Shown here piece by piece: positions 36,165-44,683 of a stretch of DNA of 64,000 nt; the stretch's first letter is position 1, and the number at the start of each line of letters is the position of its first letter. This DNA comes from UBA2821 sp902763335 (lineage in GTDB: Bacteria > Bacillota > Clostridia > Lachnospirales > Lachnospiraceae). Under the pieces are notes generated by a model, which ran no database searches, had not been told where the DNA came from, and saw nothing but the letters and a program-made list of their open reading frames with translations. A program made the translations under genes and the position numbers. The stretch is from assembly GCA_052066835.1 (NCBI GenBank), contig JBQHRJ010000007.1. One strand, written 5' to 3'.

Positions 36165-36950
36165 ATGGCAAAAAGAAGATATTTGACAATCCATGATATT
36201 GAACCGGAGCATATCTTATCGACCTATCATTTGGGGGATAAGATGGTACTCTGTTTAGACAATGGCGAGGAGGCAAAGACTACCGCTCCTTTTTATGAGA
36301 TTGAAAAGATTCTGCCTGAGGATGAATTTCTTATCATCCGCAAGGGCATTGCAGTACGCAAGTCTGCGATTGTCGCCATCGGTGATGATGGCATCTATAC
36401 GATGATGGATGGCAGAACCTATAAGGGCACCACACGAAGTCTTGCCGCACACAAGAGAATCCGAAAGGCTCTCGGGATTGAACGTGAACTGCCTGCACCA
36501 CCCCCGGGCTGGCTTGACCCGGAGACAAGGATGCCCTTGACGCTTTTGGAAAAATGCACCCTGATAGAGGATATGCCGGTGGCATACTGTATCATTGAGC
36601 TTGTATTTGATGAAAATGGACACGGCATTGATTTCATTTTCCGCTACTGCAACAGGCATATGGCGGTGGTGGAGGGTGTCCCTGTGGAGGATATGGTAAA
36701 CCATTCCTTTTATGAAGTATTTAAAAACGGTGACCGCAAATGGCTGGTGGCGTATGCCGATGTTGCCTTAAACGGGGTGTCACATACACTGCATGATTTT
36801 AGTCCGGAGATTGGCAAGCAGCTTACCATTCACTGCTACCAGCCGGAGCCGGGGTATTGTTCCTGTGTGCTGTTGCCGGAGGATGTGAAGGTGGATGATA
36901 AAGAGGCAGACGAAACGGAAGAAGGCGATATGCAAGAAGCGGAGACGTAA
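36165..36950 (+). CDS. LytTR-type DNA-binding protein with PAS domain
   Basis: A 261-residue cytoplasmic regulator. Residues about 10-100 are a LytTR DNA-binding domain ('FYEIEKILPEDEFLIIRKGI', 'VRKSAIVAIGDDGIYTMMDG'), here N-terminal. Residues about 130-235 are PAS-like ('IEDMPVAYCIIELVFDENG', 'YEVFKNGDRKWLVAYADVAL', 'IHCYQPEPGYCSCVLLPED'). The tail is acidic. Start ATG 36165 follows GGAGG. It is divergent from the giant surface protein with a shared 310-base control region. Fragments of two related PAS genes flank the locus. Control of the surface protein is inferred from position only. Confidence 0.8.
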   Translation: MAKRRYLTIHDIEPEHILSTYHLGDKMVLCLDNGEEAKTTAPFYEIEKILPEDEFLIIRKGIAVRKSAIVAIGDDGIYTMMDGRTYKGTTRSLAAHKRIRKALGIERELPAPPPGWLDPETRMPLTLLEKCTLIEDMPVAYCIIELVFDENGHGIDFIFRYCNRHMAVVEGVPVEDMVNHSFYEVFKNGDRKWLVAYADVALNGVSHTLHDFSPEIGKQLTIHCYQPEPGYCSCVLLPEDVKVDDKEADETEEGDMQEAET

Positions 36951-36964
36951 CACATCAAACAATA

Positions 36965-37117
36965 AACTGAAACAACATGACGTATCGTGATAACGTTACT
37001 ATCTCCGGGCTGTAATCTAAAATCTAAAACCTCTAACGTTTCCCCATAAAGGGCTGCCCGCTCATAGCTTTCAAGCCACTTGGAATCCATGTTGTAAAAA
37101 AGTGTCTTCGACACTTC
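36965..37117 (-). pseudogene. PAS-domain gene fragment of the same family
   Basis: A minus-strand frame reads 'LFYNMDSKWLESYERAALYG' and 'ETLEVLDFRLQPG'. It corresponds to the PAS segment 'DRKWLVAYADVALNG' of the adjacent intact regulator but in the opposite orientation. It has no start, no DNA-binding domain and degenerates after 'VITIRHV'. Confidence 0.6.
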
Positions 37118-37298
37118 AACCCCCTAGCCCCCATTCATGGGCAATGTCATTAAGATAAGAAAATTTGAATCTTTAGAGCAGATATTATGATGAAAATGTC
37201 TGCTCTATTTTTTACTTTTTCCTCAAAAAACACTTGACAAATCGAATAAAAAATGCGGCGAAGCCCTTGAAATATATACATTTCAGGAGGTTACGCAT

Positions 37299-38615
37299 AT
37301 GAAATTTTCAGAAGAAGTAAAAACAACGTTATGGAGCATGATTGATCAAATGTCAACGAATCTATCACAATTCATCGTAAATCCAGAAAAAGATTTTTCG
37401 AGAAAAAAGAAATGGGATTTTCCAACACTAATGAAGTTTATTATTTCAATGGAAGGGCAATCTTTAAAAAATGAACTTCATAAATACTTTGGATACACGA
37501 TTGAATGTCCATCTAACTCTTCGTTTAATCAGAGAAGATCACAAGTTAAAGCAGATGCATTTAAATACTTATTTAATAGTTTTACATCTAATTACAATAA
37601 GACACCTAAACTTTTTAAGGGATATAAACTTCTTGCCTGTGATGGTTCAGATATTAATATTTCACATAATCCGTGCGATGAAGAAACATATTTTCAACAA
37701 GGAACTGCCAAGGGATTTAACCAATTACATTTAAATGCAATGTATGATTTGATGAATCGTATATATACAGACATTGTGATTCAACCAGCACGAACAGAAA
37801 ATGAGCACGCTGCTTTCTGTGAAATGGTTGATAGATATAATGGAACAGAAAAAACGGTATTCATTGTTGATCGTGGCTATGAATCTTACAACAACCTTGC
37901 TCATGTAATCGAAAAGGGAGCATTCTTTCTCTTCAGATGCAAGGATATTAATAGTAATGGAATTGTAGCATTCTCAAAGGATAAACTACCAAATAAAGAT
38001 GAGTTTGATACAAATATTTCTTTGATTTTAACTCGAAAATGGACAAAAGAGATACTGAATAACCGAGATAAATATAGGCATTTTAGAAATAATGATACGT
38101 TCGATTATTTAGATCTAACAGAACATATTTTTTATCATATGAATTTAAGGGTGTTACGTTTTAAAATTTCCGAAGAAGAATATGAATGTATTTTGACTAA
38201 TCTTCCTCAGAACGAATTTTCAGTAAATGAAATTAAAAAGTTGTATGCGATGAGATGGGGAATAGAAACCTCATTTAGAGAATTAAAATATGCTGTGGTA
38301 TTAACAAGCTTTCATGCGAAAAAAAAAGAATACATTATTCAAGAAATATGGTCTCGCCTGATATTATACAACTTCTGTGAGATTATTACTTCTCACGTAG
38401 TAATTAAAAAATGTACCAAGAAGCATACCTATCAAATAAACTATACGTTTGCAATACATATTTGTAGATATTTCATAAGCAAAATGGCGGAGAAGTCTCC
38501 GCCAGATGTTGAAGCATTAATCAGTAAAGAAATTCTACCTGTTCGTCCTGGACGTCACGACCCTCGCAAAGTCGATCACAAGAAAGCAGTTAGTTTTCTA
38601 TACCGTGTAGCCTAA
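37299..38615 (+). CDS. IS4-family transposase
   Basis: A 438-residue DDE transposase. 'LLACDGSDINI' holds the first Asp, 'VFIVDRGYESY' the second, and 'YAMRWGIETSFRELKYAV' is the IS4 Y-(2)-R-(3)-E-(6)-K signature. Start ATG 37299 follows AGGAGG. The frame is uninterrupted, so the copy may be active. The IS ends were not fixed with certainty: candidate termini lie near 37140 (AATGTCATTAAG) and 38640 (CTTAATTTCGACAG), partly complementary. A LytTR/PAS fragment is directly upstream and an IS91-type gene directly downstream. Confidence 0.92.
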   Translation: MKFSEEVKTTLWSMIDQMSTNLSQFIVNPEKDFSRKKKWDFPTLMKFIISMEGQSLKNELHKYFGYTIECPSNSSFNQRRSQVKADAFKYLFNSFTSNYNKTPKLFKGYKLLACDGSDINISHNPCDEETYFQQGTAKGFNQLHLNAMYDLMNRIYTDIVIQPARTENEHAAFCEMVDRYNGTEKTVFIVDRGYESYNNLAHVIEKGAFFLFRCKDINSNGIVAFSKDKLPNKDEFDTNISLILTRKWTKEILNNRDKYRHFRNNDTFDYLDLTEHIFYHMNLRVLRFKISEEEYECILTNLPQNEFSVNEIKKLYAMRWGIETSFRELKYAVVLTSFHAKKKEYIIQEIWSRLILYNFCEIITSHVVIKKCTKKHTYQINYTFAIHICRYFISKMAEKSPPDVEALISKEILPVRPGRHDPRKVDHKKAVSFLYRVA

Positions 38616-38644
38616 ACACAAATATACTATACACTTAATTTCGA

Positions 38645-38664
38645 CAGATGAAAACATCTGTCTA
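38645..38664 (+). terminator. hairpin after IS4 transposase
   Basis: GACAGATG and CATCTGTC with a 4-base loop, followed by TATTT; possible terminator of the transposase transcript. Confidence 0.5.
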
Positions 38665-38822
38665 TTTGTAATGTGATAAAATATAGGAATTGTATCATAC
38701 AACCGCTTTTGTTATACAAAAAAATAATATCTTGTATTACTTTTCTAGTTATCTTAATGACATTGCATTCATGGGGGGAATTAGGGGTTTCTTTTTTTGC
38801 CATTTTCCTTCATAATAGTCTT

Positions 38823-39974
38823 ATGAATATTTTACAAAGAATCTTTTTCGACCATTATGAAGAAATAAAATATACTCTTCATCCCAGAAATTCTGAGATG
38901 GAAAATATCGATAAAATGATTAATTGTGGTGATCCCTCTTTTGGTGGTGCCATGTATGGCTGTCCTCACTGCGGTAAGCTTAAGTTTGTTCCTTTCCGTT
39001 GCCACAGCCGTTTCTGCCCTACCTGCGGTAACAAATACGCCATGGACCGCACTACCAGTATGTCCTTCAAACTGGTTCATGTTCAACACCGCCATTGTGT
39101 CTTCACCATTGATGAAAATCTTCGTGATTTTTTCCTTAAAGACCGTTCTCTGCTTAATTGTCTGTTTCATTCAGTAAGCAGCGTCATTACAAATATGTTT
39201 TTCAAGATGAATAAATCCAAAAATTTTACCCCTGGATTTATTATGGTCCTGCATACATTTGGCAGGGATTTAAAATGGAATCCACATATCCATTGTCTTA
39301 TTTCAGAAGGCGGTTACAGTGATGATGGTTTCTGGCGACATGTCAGTCACTTCAATTACACCTATCTCCGCAATGCTTTCCGTACTGCACTCCTTAACGA
39401 AATGGAATCCAGAATCGGAATCTCTTTCAAAAAAGTCAAAGCTAAATGCTACGCTGAACACAGGCAGGGATTTTATGTTTATGCCAAACCAAACAAATGT
39501 GACCCAAAAACAGTTGTAAAATACATTGGACGTTATCTCGGTCGTCCGGTCATCGCCACTTCAAGGATTGATAACTACGACGGTGAAACAGTCACATTTC
39601 ACTATAATCGTCATGAGGATAATGAATACATTGAAGAAACCATACCTGTCATGGAATTCATTCAAAGATTAATTCGCCATATACCGGAAAAACATTTTAA
39701 AATGATACGGTATGGAGGTATTTATGCCCGACACCGTAAAATCGACTCTAAACTTTATCGTGCTATTTCCAAAGAAAAGCATCATGTATACCGTAGTTTT
39801 AATCAATGGCGGGTTGCAATCCTTTCTGCCTTTGGGTACGATCCCCTTCAATGCCCAGACTGTAAGCACACAATGGAATTCCTTGAGCTTTACTGCAACC
39901 ACAAACGCGTATCCCTCGAATCTCTTTACGAGAAAGCTATGTCCAAATCTCGTATAATTCTTTCATCAGCATGA
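38823..39974 (+). CDS. IS91-family (Y2 / HUH) transposase
   Basis: A rolling-circle-type transposase. The N-terminal zinc-binding segment is clear ('YGCPHCGKLKFVPFRCHSRF', 'CPTCGNKYA'), followed by the HUH motif region 'LKWNPHIHCLISEGG' and the tyrosine region 'VVKYIGRYLGRP'. A C-terminal zinc pair is seen in 'LQCPDCKHTMEFL'. I chose the ATG at 38823 (about 383 residues, usual for the family); a longer frame from 38673 lacks family features upstream. Uninterrupted. The oriIS and terIS ends were not identified; terIS-like hairpins may lie in 39975-40080. Confidence 0.85.
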   Translation: MNILQRIFFDHYEEIKYTLHPRNSEMENIDKMINCGDPSFGGAMYGCPHCGKLKFVPFRCHSRFCPTCGNKYAMDRTTSMSFKLVHVQHRHCVFTIDENLRDFFLKDRSLLNCLFHSVSSVITNMFFKMNKSKNFTPGFIMVLHTFGRDLKWNPHIHCLISEGGYSDDGFWRHVSHFNYTYLRNAFRTALLNEMESRIGISFKKVKAKCYAEHRQGFYVYAKPNKCDPKTVVKYIGRYLGRPVIATSRIDNYDGETVTFHYNRHEDNEYIEETIPVMEFIQRLIRHIPEKHFKMIRYGGIYARHRKIDSKLYRAISKEKHHVYRSFNQWRVAILSAFGYDPLQCPDCKHTMEFLELYCNHKRVSLESLYEKAMSKSRIILSSA

Positions 39975-40125
39975 TTAATATTATGCATTCTATGATATAA
40001 TCCTCTAAAAGCAATTTGGTAAATAGTCAAGAAGTATTTTGAAATAATTTTCAGAAAAAAGGGTAACTTTAATAGACCTACGGCTTATTCCTTAAAATAG
40101 ACGTAAGTTAGGAATTCGATATGGA

Positions 40126-41406
40126 TTACCTACTCTTTTCCGGAGAGTAGAGTTGGCCTTTGTCCAGCAGACCAAAGAGCAGACGTATAAATTTACGGGA
40201 AGTCAACGCGAGTGCTCGTTTATGCTGATGATTTCTTGTTTCAGCATATTTCTTTTGATAGAAGGCTTTATATTCGGGACAGTGATTAATCACACTGCCG
40301 GTAGCCTCTATTATGTAATAGCGCAAGTAACGGTTTCCAGCTTTGCTCATTCGGGAATCTTCGGATTCAAAGTCGCCTGAGTCGTTATCATTCCAAACGA
40401 TACCGCAGTATTTGGCGAGCTGATTGGCATTTTGAAATGCTTTGATTGAACCGAGCTCTGCAAGAATGCCAGCCGAATAAACCTTGCCTATTCCAGGAAT
40501 GGAATTAAGCACTGTATACTCATCAGGGTTTAATCCCTGAACTGTTTTAAGGATTGCTTTATCAATAGCTTTTAATTCCTTTTCAAAGGAACTAATACAG
40601 TTGAAAGAGGAAGCTATTGAAATCGTAAGTGGTTCATAAAGACATTTATCAAGCCTGTATGAATTACGAGCTGCAGCCTGTACTATTTTTGCTGTTTCTT
40701 CTGGATCAGCAATACGCCCCTTACTTTTAGAATTAATGAATTCCACCAGTTCCTCAATAGATAAGTTTACGATGTCTTCATTAGTCGTGTATTCAGTAAG
40801 GATAGCTTCTGCTGTGGCACCATATTTGTTTGAAAATGGGTGTTCCCCATTTCTAAGTAAAGCGTACTCACTGAACTTGAGATAGATATTATTTAACATG
40901 TAAGTTTTCTCTCTGGTAATGCATTCAGTGATATGCATGCGATGTCTTGTAAGACGTTGTAAGGCAAGGTATTGAGAACCGCGCCATGGTTTGATAGCAA
41001 TACGCCCAACACGAGCAAAATCAGCTATCACAAAGGAATCAATACCATCATTTTTTCCTATATCGTTAAAGGACTTCTTATAGTTCTTAACTTCTTTAGG
41101 ATTAAGACAGTAAACACGGACAGAGAATGGAGCAAGCAATTCACTGGTTGATAAATAGTTAGCTAAATGTACTCCATAAAAGCCGGTAGATTCCATGCCA
41201 ATGACAACGTACTTGAACTGATGATTATCAGCAAGGACATCAGCAATCATTTTTTCAACAATACCTGCACCTTCTTTCGTGTTTTCAAAAGGTTTCATTT
41301 TGATAAAGAAATCCTGGTTGAAATCAAGTGCAGATATGACATGAATACGGGATGCAATGTCAATCCCAACAAAAAGCGTTGAGAGGTAATCGATATGTTC
41401 TTTCAC
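40126..41406 (-). CDS. IS110-family transposase (DEDD + serine type)
   Basis: A 426-residue IS110 recombinase with a GTG start at 41406. The RuvC-like DEDD residues are in 'LFVGIDIASRIHV', 'VIGMESTGFYGV' and 'GKNDGIDSFVIADF'. The C-terminal Transposase_20 domain has 'LNSIPGIGKVYSAGILAELG' and the conserved serine in 'SRMSKAGNRYLRYY'. The enzyme works with an element-encoded bridge RNA; the long noncoding stretch upstream of the start (41407-41700) is where IS110-group elements encode it. The frame is intact. Confidence 0.95.
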   Translation of the reverse strand: MKEHIDYLSTLFVGIDIASRIHVISALDFNQDFFIKMKPFENTKEGAGIVEKMIADVLADNHQFKYVVIGMESTGFYGVHLANYLSTSELLAPFSVRVYCLNPKEVKNYKKSFNDIGKNDGIDSFVIADFARVGRIAIKPWRGSQYLALQRLTRHRMHITECITREKTYMLNNIYLKFSEYALLRNGEHPFSNKYGATAEAILTEYTTNEDIVNLSIEELVEFINSKSKGRIADPEETAKIVQAAARNSYRLDKCLYEPLTISIASSFNCISSFEKELKAIDKAILKTVQGLNPDEYTVLNSIPGIGKVYSAGILAELGSIKAFQNANQLAKYCGIVWNDNDSGDFESEDSRMSKAGNRYLRYYIIEATGSVINHCPEYKAFYQKKYAETRNHQHKRALALTSRKFIRLLFGLLDKGQLYSPEKSR

Positions 41407-41700
41407 GGATGGTCACCACCTTTCATAGCAAGAATAAAAGAAAATGTAATCATGGCTTATCCCAGATCACTACGCCGCCCTAAACCTCGCGTTATTAGCA
41501 TTATCTGGTAAGAAATACCCTGCTGGTGGCTAGATACCAGAATGCAGCATTTGTGTAATAAGTCTTAGCGTAGCATTAGGGCTGCAAGCTTTCTTGGCAA
41601 TAGCATAAGCTTTGCTGGAGGCATGGAGCAGTGACCATAGCTACAGTTCTTATAGAACTTATTGTAACATCTGGGACCATGACTATAAAGTAACTTATTA
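41407..41700 (-). ncRNA. putative IS110 bridge RNA region
   Basis: About 290 bases without a gene between the transposase start and the left end of the IS. Several self-complementary segments are visible (for example CAGCAGGG...CTGCTGG-like around 41520-41535, and GCATAAGCTTTGC / GCAAAGC around 41590-41620). Position and length match the bridge RNA of IS110-group elements; the RNA boundaries and guide loops were not resolved. Confidence 0.5.
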
Positions 41701-41817
41701 ACTATGTTGGTATAAAAGGATGTCCAACAATTCATCCAATACCTGCATCATAAAAAAATAAGTCTATAGCCTCTTTGAATGAGGACTATAAACTTATTAT
41801 AGAGGGAGGCTTGCAGC

Positions 41818-41988
41818 ATGAAACAAAATATCGAGGAACTACGCAAAAAGTACATCAATAATCCCCCTGAAGGTTTATCTTCTTTGGACATTCTCTCTAT
41901 GAGTGATGAAGAACTTCTGGATATGGATTATTTCATGAATGAAGATTTGGATGACGATATCGGAGAGGAAGGTTTCTATATATTTTAA
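41818..41988 (+). CDS. small acidic element protein, 56 aa
   Basis: ATG 41818 behind GAGGGAGG. The 56-residue product starts 'MKQNIEELRKKYINNPPEG' and continues 'LSSLDILSMSDEELLDMDYF', ending in a strongly acidic tail ('EDLDDDIGEEGFYIF'). Small acidic proteins of this type are common on clostridial conjugative elements (I recall a DUF6870-like family, not verified). Function unknown; a role as DNA mimic or regulator is possible but unsupported. Confidence 0.7.
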   Translation: MKQNIEELRKKYINNPPEGLSSLDILSMSDEELLDMDYFMNEDLDDDIGEEGFYIF

Positions 41989-42101
41989 TCTTCTCTGGTA
42001 TCATTATAAAATTGCACCCATTTTTTCTTATCTAACATATGTTCTGTGAACATATGTTTATTTTTAACTCTTATAAAAGAGGAATTTCCTATAAAGTAAA
42101 A

Positions 42102-42161
42102 AAGGACACATGAAAAACAGTTCCAGTCCTCAAACTGGTTTCTAATTTTTCATGCGTCCTT
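42102..42161. repeat. long imperfect inverted repeat
   Basis: AAGGACACATGAAAAA (about 42102-42118) faces TTTTTCATGCGTCCTT (42146-42161); inner parts CAGTTCCAGT / ACTGGTTTCT also pair. About 25 paired bases around a short loop. It sits in a 300-base stretch without genes (42000-42295), together with a weaker stem around TTGCGTA / TACGC (42170-42200). Confidence 0.6.
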
Positions 42162-42295
42162 AGGATGGCACCTTTGCGTATCATCAGCTTACGCTTATTG
42201 CAGGTGTCTCCCATATCATGATGACCACTAATTTAATTGTCTTGTCCTGTTGCGACCAAATATCTGCCGCAGCATCTGATGCCTGACTGTATGTA

Positions 42296-42526
42296 TCAGA
42301 TATAATACTTATCCTGTTCTACCTTATCCAGCAGCTCACCTTCCTTGAAATGCTTCAAGGTCATTACTCTACCACAATGGTGACATTTCATCATAACTCT
42401 CGGCAGTACCGGATAATTTCTGTTACCTGTAACCATGTATGAAACTTTCATACTCTTCTTGCACTTCTTACAATAAAAATCTATAACTTTTAACTCTTTG
42501 TTCAATTCAGTTCGCTCCTTATTCAT
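42296..42526 (-). CDS. small zinc-ribbon element protein
   Basis: A 76-residue protein with two CxxC knuckles: 'VIDFYCKKCKKSMKVSY' and 'MMKCHHCGRVMTLKHF'. Typical of small zinc-ribbon proteins on conjugative transposons. Start ATG 42526 is behind GGAG. It lies downstream of the SOS-like cassette on the same strand but 155 bases away. Function unknown. Confidence 0.7.
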   Translation of the reverse strand: MNKERTELNKELKVIDFYCKKCKKSMKVSYMVTGNRNYPVLPRVMMKCHHCGRVMTLKHFKEGELLDKVEQDKYYI

Positions 42527-42681
42527 ACAAAATCATCAATCTACAATTCTGTACTCGTAAAGGAAAGGGAAATCACCTTTGCAAGCCTTTTGCCGGGAGT
42601 TCCGATGAATGTCTGCACATTCCCCGGCTTTGCTGATCTAAAGCCAACTGATATGAATTGTGCTGTCAGTACACAATCACA

Positions 42682-42927
42682 TCAGGCTTCGGCTCTTTCC
42701 ATAAACCACATATTGTTATCTTCATAGAAAAGGAATATTTCCTTTCCATCTACCACACAGGTATAACGCTCTCCAACGCCGCCAGCTCTTGTACTGGCTG
42801 CTCTGCGCTTGTCTTTTACTCGTGTAATCTCATACTTTCTGCCATCTTCCCATGTTATCTCTTTGGGAATGAGCAGTCCGTCCTTTGAAAACTCTGCAAG
42901 AACATCAACATATACCTTATTGCTCAA
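42682..42927 (-). CDS. small protein of the polymerase cassette, unknown function
   Basis: I place the start at TTG 42927, behind AGGAAGG, giving 81 residues ('SNKVYVDVLAEFSKDGLLIP', 'GRKYEITRVKDKRRAASTRA', 'VDGKEIFLFYEDNNMWFMER'). It follows the truncated LexA gene by 14 bases and is surely co-transcribed. Similar small beta-rich proteins accompany element-borne Y-family polymerases in clostridia; no function is known to me. Confidence 0.75.
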   Translation of the reverse strand: MSNKVYVDVLAEFSKDGLLIPKEITWEDGRKYEITRVKDKRRAASTRAGGVGERYTCVVDGKEIFLFYEDNNMWFMERAEA

Positions 42928-42941
42928 TGTAATCACCTTCC

Positions 42942-43184
42942 TTACAAGATTGCTATTGCTCTGGAAGCATCCATCTTCCTTGCTATATAGCCTTTTTCTT
43001 CTAATATTTTCAGATGTGCATAAACACTTGAAGTCGATGCCACCCCTACCATCTTGCATATCTCCCTGATAGTAGGAGCATAACCATTCACACGCTGATA
43101 TTGCATAATGCTTTCATACACATTCTGTTGCTTCTCCGTCAATGGTGCTCTGTCTACCAGATCAATTCTTGCTGCTTCGCTCAT
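42942..43184 (-). CDS. LexA-type DNA-binding domain protein without peptidase
   Basis: An 80-residue protein consisting only of the LexA N-terminal winged helix ('LTEKQQNVYESIMQYQRVNG', 'PTIREICKMVGVASTSSVYA', 'LKILEEKGYIAR'). The autoproteolytic S24 domain is absent, so it cannot be inactivated by RecA-driven self-cleavage. It lies 15 bases after the Y-family polymerase gene. It may compete with LexA or act as a fixed repressor of the cassette. Confidence 0.85.
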   Translation of the reverse strand: MSEAARIDLVDRAPLTEKQQNVYESIMQYQRVNGYAPTIREICKMVGVASTSSVYAHLKILEEKGYIARKMDASRAIAIL

Positions 43185-43199
43185 GTTCCGCCTCCCTCT

Positions 43200-44447
43200 T
43201 TATCCAAAGTATCCATGTGGATGTACTGTGTGTTCTTCTTTTGCATTGACTGCCGACAAAATCCTGTCCCGGTACATGAGTCCCCTCTGGATACTGTAAA
43301 ATCCAAATCTTCTGCGTATCTCATCCACCGCCGAATCCATCTTCATCTGCTTTTCACGCTTCTCCACACTTGAGAACAAATCAATCTGTTCCCTATAATT
43401 ATCTGTCACTAAATCTGCACCTCGGACACCAACACTGCGGATCGGCTTGCTCCAGTTATAGTTTTCCTTAAATATCTGATAAGCATATGCAGCTATCTCT
43501 CCGGTGATATTAGTTGCATGGTCAATCTTTTTCTGACGAGTAAAAGAGAATAACTCATTATCTCTGACACTTATCTCAACCACTCTGCACCGGAATCCAT
43601 TCTCACGAAGTCTTGCTGCAACACTCTCAGCCAGAATATAAAGAACAATCTTTACATCCTCATCGCATACTAAATCCTTTGGCGTCGTTGTGCTGTTTCC
43701 CACCGATTTGATTGGAGCGTGGGTATTCTCCGGCTTGACAGGTGAATCATCATAGCCATTAGCAAACGACCATAAGATACTGCCCATCTTTCCAAGGTGA
43801 CTGTTAAGCACATCTTCATCTGCTCTTGCAAGATCACCTATGGTTTTGATACCAAATAATGCAAGCTTTCTGTTCGTACTTTTGCCAACGTATAGAAGAT
43901 CTGCCACCGGAAGTGACCATGCCTTCTGCTTAAACTCACTCTTATACATAGTTGTGATTGCATCAGGTTTCTTATAGTCTGAACCAAGCTTTGCAAATAT
44001 CTTATTGAAAGAAACACCAACACTTACTGTGATGCCAAGCTCTGACTTCATTCTCCTGCTGATTTCCTGTGCGATAAGCAATCCATCTCCTTTAAGGGAA
44101 CTGCTCCCTGTCACATCAAGCCAGCACTCATCAATCCCATATGGCTCCTGCCTGTCCGTATATTCTGCATATATCTCATGTGCCATTCTTGAGAACCGAA
44201 GATATAAGTCCATTCTTGGTGAAACAAATGTTATGTCAGGGCAGACCTGCTTTGCCTGCCAGAGTGCCATTCCTGTTTTCACACCGTACTTCTTAGCAAT
44301 ATAGTCGGCTGTTAAGACAATCCCATGTCTTGCCTCCGGGTCACCGCCTACTGCCAGTGGCTTTCCTGCAAGCTCCGGATGATGCAGATGCTCAATCGAA
44401 GCATAACAACAGTTGATATCTGAATGAAGTATTACCCTGTCTCCCAT
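43200..44447 (-). CDS. Y-family DNA polymerase (DinB/UmuC type)
   Basis: A 415-residue translesion polymerase. Catalytic motifs: 'ILHSDINCCYASIE' (first Asp), 'PYGIDECWLDVTGSS' (Asp-Glu), and 'SVGVSFNKIFAKLGSDYKKP'. Thumb and little-finger regions follow ('IKTIGDLARADEDV', 'IRSVGVRGADLV'). Start ATG 44447 is chosen because GCAGGAGG precedes it; the earlier ATG at 44465 is upstream of that site. With the S24 repressor divergent to it and a palindrome in the promoter, it forms a self-contained damage-inducible mutagenesis cassette on a mobile element. Confidence 0.93.
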   Translation of the reverse strand: MGDRVILHSDINCCYASIEHLHHPELAGKPLAVGGDPEARHGIVLTADYIAKKYGVKTGMALWQAKQVCPDITFVSPRMDLYLRFSRMAHEIYAEYTDRQEPYGIDECWLDVTGSSSLKGDGLLIAQEISRRMKSELGITVSVGVSFNKIFAKLGSDYKKPDAITTMYKSEFKQKAWSLPVADLLYVGKSTNRKLALFGIKTIGDLARADEDVLNSHLGKMGSILWSFANGYDDSPVKPENTHAPIKSVGNSTTTPKDLVCDEDVKIVLYILAESVAARLRENGFRCRVVEISVRDNELFSFTRQKKIDHATNITGEIAAYAYQIFKENYNWSKPIRSVGVRGADLVTDNYREQIDLFSSVEKREKQMKMDSAVDEIRRRFGFYSIQRGLMYRDRILSAVNAKEEHTVHPHGYFG

Positions 44448-44526
44448 CTGCATAACCTCCTGCATTTAATCTATCACTACCATAACCTTTAGTCCAAGTA
44501 TATGAGTAATGTTCCTTACAGGGCAT

Positions 44527-44570
44527 AGTATAACCCCAAGAATAATCGACTGTCAACGGACACATGTGTC
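44527..44570 (-). promoter_or_regulatory. polymerase cassette promoter and palindromic operator
   Basis: On the minus strand TTGACA (44556-44551), 18 bases, TATACT (44532-44527). Two bases upstream of the -35 is a perfect 12-bp palindrome GACACATGTGTC (44559-44570). A half site (GGACACAT) recurs after the repressor gene near 45439. The S24-type repressor gene starts 114 bases to the right, divergently. Confidence 0.75.
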
Positions 44571-44683
44571 TGTTTTCTCATTATATTGGATTTTTAACTT
44601 GAATAATTGGTACTATTGCTATATACTATGGAGTGAAAAGAGACATTAGAAATCAACTAATTGGAAAGAAAAGAGGCGTATGT

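Noticed and set aside
36255..36704. Long minus-strand frames opposite the LytTR-PAS gene
   Set aside because: Exact antisense of a well-supported gene with ribosome site and domains.
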